Assembly: GCA_019240125.1 (NCBI GenBank)
Contig: JAFAYW010000024.1
Coordinates: 1-48,260, forward strand
Origin: Alphaproteobacteria bacterium
Lineage (GTDB): Bacteria; Pseudomonadota; Alphaproteobacteria; ATCC43930; CGMCC-115725
Direction of reading: 5' to 3'
Length of the DNA stretch: 48,260 nt
Position numbers and translations under genes: made by a program. The notes under the pieces were generated by a model. That model searched no databases. It was not told the origin of the DNA and saw only the letters and a program-made list of their open reading frames with translations. Numbering within the stretch: position 1 is the first letter of the stretch; each line of letters begins with the position of its first letter. Positions 43,451 to 48,260 of this stretch are shown in pieces.

Positions 43451-44293
43451 ATGAAACGCTTTGGAGCGGCGGCAACCCTTTTTTGCGCCCTGAGCCTTCT
43501 TGCCGGCTGTGAAGACGCGCCATGGCACATTGACCCGCTCGATGTAAATGGACGGGACGGAGGTGGAACCCCGCTCAGCTACTCGACGCTGATGCGGATC
43601 GGCGCCGCCGCTCACGCGGCCGGCGATCTGCCCACCGCCGTCAGTGTCTACCGCCGCGCTGCCGCGGTCGATACGCACGCGGTCGCGCCGTTCGTCGCAT
43701 CGGGCAACACGCTGCTTGAGATGGGCCAGACCAGCGAGGCGATTATCGCCTATAACTCGGCATTGGCGCGCAACGCGCACGATGGCGAGGCATTGCGGGG
43801 GCTGGCTCGCAGCTATCTGATGACCGGCAAGCCGGAGCTCGCCGGTCAACCGCTGTCGGTGGCATTTCAGGATACGCCCGACGACCCGAAGCTTCTTGAG
43901 CTGATCGGCGTGGCTGACGATTTCGTCGGCCAGCATGAAGAGGCCCAGGCCCGCTACAAGCGCGGCCTGGAGTTGTTGCCGGGCGACGCGGCGCTGTCGC
44001 TCGATCTTGCGTTGTCGATGGCCATTACCGGCGATTACCCGCAGGCGGTCGCGATCCTGCAGCCGATCGCGACCGCGCCTGGTTCATCGGCACGCGACCG
44101 TCAAACACTCGCCCTGATCTATGGCCTGCAGGGCAATCGGCCGGCGGCGGAGCATTTTGCCCGCATTGACCTCAATCCGCAGGGCGTGGCCCGCAACCTC
44201 GCCTTTTACGACAATCTGCGCCGGTTGACACCCGCGGCGCGGCAGCGGGCGATCCAGACCCTCACCCTCCAGGGCGGCGCCCACCACTCATAG
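43451..44293 (+). CDS. Tetratricopeptide-repeat lipoprotein, TadD-like
   Basis: 280 residues. A lipoprotein signal peptide has the lipobox LLAGC, giving an acylated cysteine at about residue 19. Several TPR units follow (for example AAHAAGDLPTAVSVYRRAAAVD, ASGNTLLEMGQTSEAIIAYN, LSMAITGDYPQAVAILQPI). The C-terminal layout (ARNLAFYDNLRRL) resembles TadD, the outer-membrane-linked TPR protein of Flp pilus systems, but no tad genes are adjacent. ATG 43451 is chosen from the signal peptide; the 19 upstream codons do not belong. Role: a protein-protein scaffold at the outer membrane. Confidence 0.82.
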   Translation: MKRFGAAATLFCALSLLAGCEDAPWHIDPLDVNGRDGGGTPLSYSTLMRIGAAAHAAGDLPTAVSVYRRAAAVDTHAVAPFVASGNTLLEMGQTSEAIIAYNSALARNAHDGEALRGLARSYLMTGKPELAGQPLSVAFQDTPDDPKLLELIGVADDFVGQHEEAQARYKRGLELLPGDAALSLDLALSMAITGDYPQAVAILQPIATAPGSSARDRQTLALIYGLQGNRPAAEHFARIDLNPQGVARNLAFYDNLRRLTPAARQRAIQTLTLQGGAHHS

Positions 44294-44324
44294 CGACGAC
44301 GGCGCGGCGCGCCTCTGAATGGCG

Positions 44325-45389
44325 TCAGGCCGGGAACGAAAGAAAGCACTTATCGGAGGCCAGGATATACGTCTCCATGTAATCGTGGATGACCGCCTTG
44401 CGATCGAGCGCCTCCATCGCGCCGATCAGGCACATCCAGTTCAGCATCTCGTGCTGCCCGGAGAATTCCATCTGGTCGAGACTGCGACTGCGCCAGGTGC
44501 CCCAATCGGCGCGCTCGACGGCGTCGAACAGCACCCGATCGCCCTCATGATCGGGCCACAGATAGCCGTTCTTTGGCGACAGAAAACAATGCGACCAGCT
44601 CGACGAGGCGATCAGCGCCACCCGATAGGGTGACGCCGCCAGCGTCTCGGCGATCGCGGCGCCGACATCCATGCACCGCCACGGCTGCGGTGAGGGCGGA
44701 TCGCCGGTCTCGTCCGGCCCCGGCGGCGGCGCAAACAGATGCCCGAGCCCGCCCTTGGCGTGGATCAGGTTTCGGCCATAGCAATTCACCGCGAATGGCA
44801 CGACGGGATAGGGAACCCCCCGGCGGTCCCAATCGAGATACAGAAACGTGTTGGTAAAGGCATGCGCCATCGGGTGGTGCAGCGGCTTGTAGGCATAGGC
44901 GATATCGATGCCGCGCTCGATCAGGCCGGTGGCGATGGCCTTCGCACCCTCGCGATGCCCTTTCAGGGGCAGGCGCCAATCGCCCGGCTCTGCCCAGCGG
45001 TTTGGCTTGCCTCCGTTGCCGTTGTTCCAGGGCTGGAGCTCGAAGGCATCGTCAAAGCCGAACACGCAAAATGGCGGCACGATATCTTCGCGGAAATTCT
45101 CGTACTGGTCGTCGCCCCACACCAGGACAAAATCCGGGTTGAAATCGTCGAGGATTTTGCGGATCGCACGGAAATCGTTGCCGAAACGCTCACCGCAGCG
45201 GCGGGCGGCGGAAAGGCCGTCATCGTTGCCGAGCTCGGCCAACAACTCCGGCGGCCAACTCGCCGGGTCCTTGACCTTCGCCTCAACATTGGGCGCGCTC
45301 AAGACCCGCTGAAACACGTCCGTCAGCCGCTCGTCGGGCAAACACAGCGTCGGCCAATGCGTGCAGCCCAGCCCGAGTATCTCCGCCAT
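44325..45389 (-). CDS. Class III extradiol ring-cleavage dioxygenase, LigB-type
   Basis: 354-residue protein resembling LigB-superfamily Fe(II) dioxygenases that cleave catecholic rings next to the hydroxyls. H11 (GCTHWP) fits the first iron ligand. At the second ligand position, where LigB has histidine, this protein reads WGDDQYENFRED, a variant I associate with a subgroup of these proteins whose substrates are poorly defined. A later SSSWSHCFL and PDHEGDRVLF region holds acidic candidates for the third ligand. ATG 45389 has GGGAGG upstream. Last gene of the amidohydrolase-TauD-LigB cluster. Confidence 0.82.
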   Translation of the reverse strand: MAEILGLGCTHWPTLCLPDERLTDVFQRVLSAPNVEAKVKDPASWPPELLAELGNDDGLSAARRCGERFGNDFRAIRKILDDFNPDFVLVWGDDQYENFREDIVPPFCVFGFDDAFELQPWNNGNGGKPNRWAEPGDWRLPLKGHREGAKAIATGLIERGIDIAYAYKPLHHPMAHAFTNTFLYLDWDRRGVPYPVVPFAVNCYGRNLIHAKGGLGHLFAPPPGPDETGDPPSPQPWRCMDVGAAIAETLAASPYRVALIASSSWSHCFLSPKNGYLWPDHEGDRVLFDAVERADWGTWRSRSLDQMEFSGQHEMLNWMCLIGAMEALDRKAVIHDYMETYILASDKCFLSFPA

Positions 45390-45462
45390 TTCACCCTCCC
45401 CTTCCTACCGGAGCTTGTTCGCTCCTCTTATCGCGGGTTGAACTACGCTGCCGCTGCCGCAG

Positions 45463-46524
45463 CTAGACCGGCTCGAGCGGCGCGTGCAGCCGTGTGTTCG
45501 GACAGATGATGCCGCCGCGATCGCCGACCGTGATGCTGCCGTAGCGCTCGGCGTAGACCGGCGGCAGCGGGCGGGCGCCCGGCGAGGCGAGCCACAGCCG
45601 CAGCAGGTGACGTTTGCGCTCCGGCTCGGGCCAATCCACAAAAGCGGTGCGGTCGTGCAGGATCGTGTGGTTGTGCAGAAACTGCATGTCGCCGGGCTGA
45701 AAGCTCATGTCGAGCCGCAGGTCGGCATCGTTGGCGAGATCGTCGAACAGGTCGAGCGCCTCGATGTCTTCCGGGGCCAGGCGGCGGGCGTCGGGGAAAC
45801 GCTGGCTGGAGTGGATGTAGGGCCGCGAATAGATCACCGACAGATAACCGGCGAAATCGTTGAACACCGGCACATCGAAATAGGGCTTCTTGCCTTCCGG
45901 CACCTCGCCGCGCCGATCGGTCGGGAAGGTGTGGAACAGCCGGGCCGCCAGATCCGGGCGCCGCGTCGCCATCGCGTTATAGATCGACATCGAACTGGTG
46001 AACGACGACATGCCGCCGGATTGCGCCGTCTTCAGGCACAACAGCGCGACGATATCGCACGAGTCGGTGTGGAAATGCTGCCGCTCGGTAGTCTGGTAGG
46101 TGCGCACATTCGGATCATCAGTGTGCAGCCCGAGATCGCGCACATGACCGAGCAGATGGCCCTTGGCGTTCTGCGAGCGGGCATTGCCGAAATAGGTGCC
46201 GACGCCCCAATAGGCCGCGGCGCTGTCGACCATCGGCCGGCCTTCGACCGGCAGGCCGCGGATCAGCACAAAACCACGCCCGTCCAGAACCTCTTTGCGC
46301 AGCCGGTCGAGGACAGGGCCGAGTGTCGGCAGCGGGAAATCGGCGCGCTTGATCTCGGCGATGTCGAGCCCGCGCTGCCGCACCCCGGCAACCGCGGCCT
46401 CGATCTCGCCGATTTCGGCCGCTGACAGATGGTGCGTCCACAAATCGGGCTGATCGCCCAAATCACGGCCAAGCCACGCGGACGGCCCCTCGATCAGCGG
46501 ACGCAGCGGCGCGAGCGTGGACAT
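45463..46524 (-). CDS. TauD/TfdA-family Fe(II)/2-oxoglutarate-dependent dioxygenase-like protein
   Basis: 353 residues. The H152-T-D154 motif (HFHTDSCD) and a distal histidine (H290 in HTILHDRTAF) fit the iron facial triad, and the arginine-rich RKRHLLRLWLA supplies a 2-oxoglutarate or substrate carboxylate contact. Members hydroxylate taurine, aryloxy acids, sulfates and many other substrates. It lies 12 bases after the amidohydrolase stop, so they are probably one operon. The substrate is unknown. Confidence 0.9.
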   Translation of the reverse strand: MSTLAPLRPLIEGPSAWLGRDLGDQPDLWTHHLSAAEIGEIEAAVAGVRQRGLDIAEIKRADFPLPTLGPVLDRLRKEVLDGRGFVLIRGLPVEGRPMVDSAAAYWGVGTYFGNARSQNAKGHLLGHVRDLGLHTDDPNVRTYQTTERQHFHTDSCDIVALLCLKTAQSGGMSSFTSSMSIYNAMATRRPDLAARLFHTFPTDRRGEVPEGKKPYFDVPVFNDFAGYLSVIYSRPYIHSSQRFPDARRLAPEDIEALDLFDDLANDADLRLDMSFQPGDMQFLHNHTILHDRTAFVDWPEPERKRHLLRLWLASPGARPLPPVYAERYGSITVGDRGGIICPNTRLHAPLEPV

Positions 46525-46536
46525 GCCGAAAACTCC

Positions 46537-47490
46537 TCAGACGGCTTTCGGGAAATCGTAAAGCACCGCCGGGTTCTCGACCAGTACCCGATGCCGCGCC
46601 GCTTCATCTGGCACCCAGCTCGACAACAGGTCGAACAGAACAGCGTCATCGGGTTTCTTGTCGCGTTCCGAGGGGTGCGGCCAGTCGCTGCCCCAGACGC
46701 AGCGCTCGGGCGCCGCCTTGGCATAGGCCTGCGCCACCGCCGTCGAGTCGGCATAAGTGGGCGGCCCGACTTTGGTGTCGGCATAGGCGCCCGACAATTT
46801 CACCCAGGCATTCCCCTTCTCCATCATCGCCTGCACCTTGGCGAAAAGCGGATGCTGAATACCGTCCGGCTCGGGGATATGCGCGAGGTGATCGAACACG
46901 ATCGGCGTCGGCAGCTTCTCGAGGATCGGCATGATCTGCATGATCGTGTCGGCCGTCGCGTTGATCTGGATGTGCCAGCCCATCGGGTGGATGCGTTTCG
47001 CCAGCGGTTCGAGCATCTCGGGTGTCGTCGCGCCGGCCTGCGCCAGGTTGAAGCGGGTGCCGCGCGCGCCAGCCTCGTGCATGCTCTTCAGATCGGCATC
47101 GGCGATGCTGTCATTGACCACGACCACGGCACGGGTCTGCGCCCCCATCTGTTTCATCGCGTCGAGCGTCACCCGGTTGTCGGTGCCATAGGTGGAGGGC
47201 GTCACGATCACATTGCGCGTCGTGCCGATGCGCTGCTGCAACGCGCGGTAATCCGCGACAGTGGCATCGCCCGGCTTCAACACCGCTTTCGGGTCCACCG
47301 GGTAGCGCGAGTCGTAGATATGGTGGTGGCAATCGCAGGCATTCGGCGGCGCCTGCAATTTCGGCTTTTCCGTCCCTTCGGACCATTTCACCGCCTGCGC
47401 CCGCGCTGGGTGCGAGCCCGCGCCGAGGATGGCGGCGGTCGAACCCGCCGCTGCCAACACGTCGCGACGGCGCCACAGATCACCGGCCAT
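46537..47490 (-). CDS. Exported amidohydrolase (2-pyrone-4,6-dicarboxylate hydrolase-like)
   Basis: 317-residue TIM-barrel metal hydrolase of the amidohydrolase_2 group. The N-terminus WRRRDVLAAAGSTAAIL looks like a Tat signal. The first metal motif is H55-x-H57 (DCHHHIYD), a later histidine lies in FDHLAHIPEP, and the C-terminal aspartate is in WGSDWPHPS. LigI, the lactonase that opens 2-pyrone-4,6-dicarboxylate in lignin-derived aromatic breakdown, is a close structural relative, but LigI is cytoplasmic, so this exported form may act on a different lactone or ester. ATG 47490 has GGGAGGAG upstream. Confidence 0.88.
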   Translation of the reverse strand: MAGDLWRRRDVLAAAGSTAAILGAGSHPARAQAVKWSEGTEKPKLQAPPNACDCHHHIYDSRYPVDPKAVLKPGDATVADYRALQQRIGTTRNVIVTPSTYGTDNRVTLDAMKQMGAQTRAVVVVNDSIADADLKSMHEAGARGTRFNLAQAGATTPEMLEPLAKRIHPMGWHIQINATADTIMQIMPILEKLPTPIVFDHLAHIPEPDGIQHPLFAKVQAMMEKGNAWVKLSGAYADTKVGPPTYADSTAVAQAYAKAAPERCVWGSDWPHPSERDKKPDDAVLFDLLSSWVPDEAARHRVLVENPAVLYDFPKAV

Positions 47491-47627
47491 CGTCTCCTCC
47501 CGAAATTGTTATTGGCGGCAGCATGACGCGGAACTGTGCCGCGGGCTATGGCCCAATCCGCCGAGGCCGCTATTATCCGGCCCAGCCCCCGCGCCCGCTT
47601 AGGACGCCCCTCAGGAGGAGACTAGAG

Positions 47628-48260
47628 ATGGCCAACGTACCCGGTCTCGTCACCGACCCCAGCCGCATCAAGGGCGGCATCGTGCACATCCCGAGCGGCG
47701 GCACCAAGATTCCCGGCTACCTCGCGCAACCCAACACACCGGGCACTTACCCCGGCATCGTTGTGATCCATGAGGCCTTCGGCCTCGCCGACCATATCTG
47801 CGACCTGGCCCGGCGCTTCGCCAATATCGGCTACAACGCGCTCGCCCCCGACCTATACTGGCGCGACGGCGCGCCGAAGGATCCTGGCGACATGAGCTCC
47901 GTCATGCCGGTCATGTTCGGGCTGAAGGACAGCCAGGCGGTGGGCGATCTCGAAGCCGCGGCCGATTACCTCAGCGGCCTGGCTGGCGCCACCGGCAAGA
48001 TCGGCGCCATCGGCTTCTGCTCCGGCGGGCGCCAGACGCTGCTCTTTGCGTGCTGGAGCAACAAGGTCGATGCCGCGGTCGATTGCTGGGGCGGTTTTAT
48101 TGACCGCGCCACCCCCGATGCCGCACACACACCGGAGCGGCCGACGCCGGTTCTGAATTTTGTCTCACAACTGCATTGTCCGCTGTTCGCGGTGTTCGGT
48201 GAAGAAGACCAGAACCCGAGCACCGCACAGGCCGAGGAGCTGAAACGACGCGCCGAGGCG
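47628..48260 (+). CDS. Dienelactone hydrolase family protein, 3' partial
   Basis: The frame runs open from ATG 47628 to the window end (211 codons), so the C-terminus is missing. The alpha/beta-hydrolase core is clear: VVIHEAFGLADHI with E49, the nucleophile C131 in GFCSGG, and the FGEEDQNPS segment that carries the acid. In dienelactone hydrolase the cysteine, an aspartate and a histidine form the triad; the histidine would lie past the edge. AGGAGGAG is 7 bases upstream. The family hydrolyses dienelactones in chloroaromatic catabolism, among other esters. It is divergent from the amidohydrolase cluster. Confidence 0.9.
   Translation, partial: MANVPGLVTDPSRIKGGIVHIPSGGTKIPGYLAQPNTPGTYPGIVVIHEAFGLADHICDLARRFANIGYNALAPDLYWRDGAPKDPGDMSSVMPVMFGLKDSQAVGDLEAAADYLSGLAGATGKIGAIGFCSGGRQTLLFACWSNKVDAAVDCWGGFIDRATPDAAHTPERPTPVLNFVSQLHCPLFAVFGEEDQNPSTAQAEELKRRAEA

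Overview
The window is GC-rich, densely coded chromosomal DNA, most likely from an alphaproteobacterium (Rhodospirillales or Hyphomicrobiales-like; inference). The main reasons are the recA and alaS genes lying close together, an ihfB-lapA pair, a GAAC-N7-GTAC SOS-type box in front of recA, a QueE with the C-x14-C-x2-C cluster motif, and two intergenic palindromes of the 'CTCCCCCGC..GCGGGGGAG' type often seen in alphaproteobacteria. I see no rRNA, tRNA, CRISPR array, integrase or insertion sequence. No intergenic gap exceeds 300 bases.

Layout. 1-2384: end of a branched-chain amino-acid-type ABC transporter (LivM-LivG fusion, cut by the window edge, then LivF). 2386-4363: arsR-arsI-acr3 arsenic/organoarsenical detoxification operon with a readable promoter and operator-like palindromes. 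4408-9456: a degenerate M28-peptidase-like protein, comEC behind a perfect 22-bp palindrome, a spermidine-synthase-like protein and a DUF2161 nuclease-fold protein. 9581-11877: a two-gene ABC exporter whose permease is split by one in-frame amber codon. 11961-16688: an atypical SDR, an ornithine cyclodeaminase-family gene, lapA-like, ihfB and a chemoreceptor. 16722-19492: two orphan solute-binding proteins. 19628-26806: bluB, a large exported phosphoesterase, an orphan molybdenum hydroxylase large subunit, a TibC-type autotransporter heptosyltransferase and a small secreted protein.

26921-31880: an SDR and a deazaflavin-type oxidoreductase, then on the other strand a molybdenum block: mop, a sulfite-oxidase-fold Moco protein, modA, modB, modC. 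A CGCTAT-N12-ATAGCG inverted repeat just ahead of mop looks like a Mo-box. 31887-36327: periplasmic FKBP, NHL-repeat protein, carboxymuconolactone decarboxylase-family protein, hydroxyisobutyrate dehydrogenase-family protein, queE, and a secreted cyanovirin-N-domain protein with GYGGP repeats. 36459-44293: recA, two polytopic GT-C-like membrane proteins, alaS and a TadD-like lipoprotein. 44325-48260: a three-gene reverse-strand cluster (exported amidohydrolase, TauD-type dioxygenase, LigB-type extradiol dioxygenase) divergent from a dienelactone hydrolase cut by the window end; together they suggest ring-cleavage catabolism.

Most of the window is ordinary. The points that stand out are the palindrome before comEC, the amber-interrupted exporter, the SDR with a split nucleotide-binding loop and no YxxxK motif, the heptosyltransferase without an adjacent adhesin, the candidate Mo-box, and the dioxygenase/hydrolase cluster. 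I did not find a clearly new multi-gene system.
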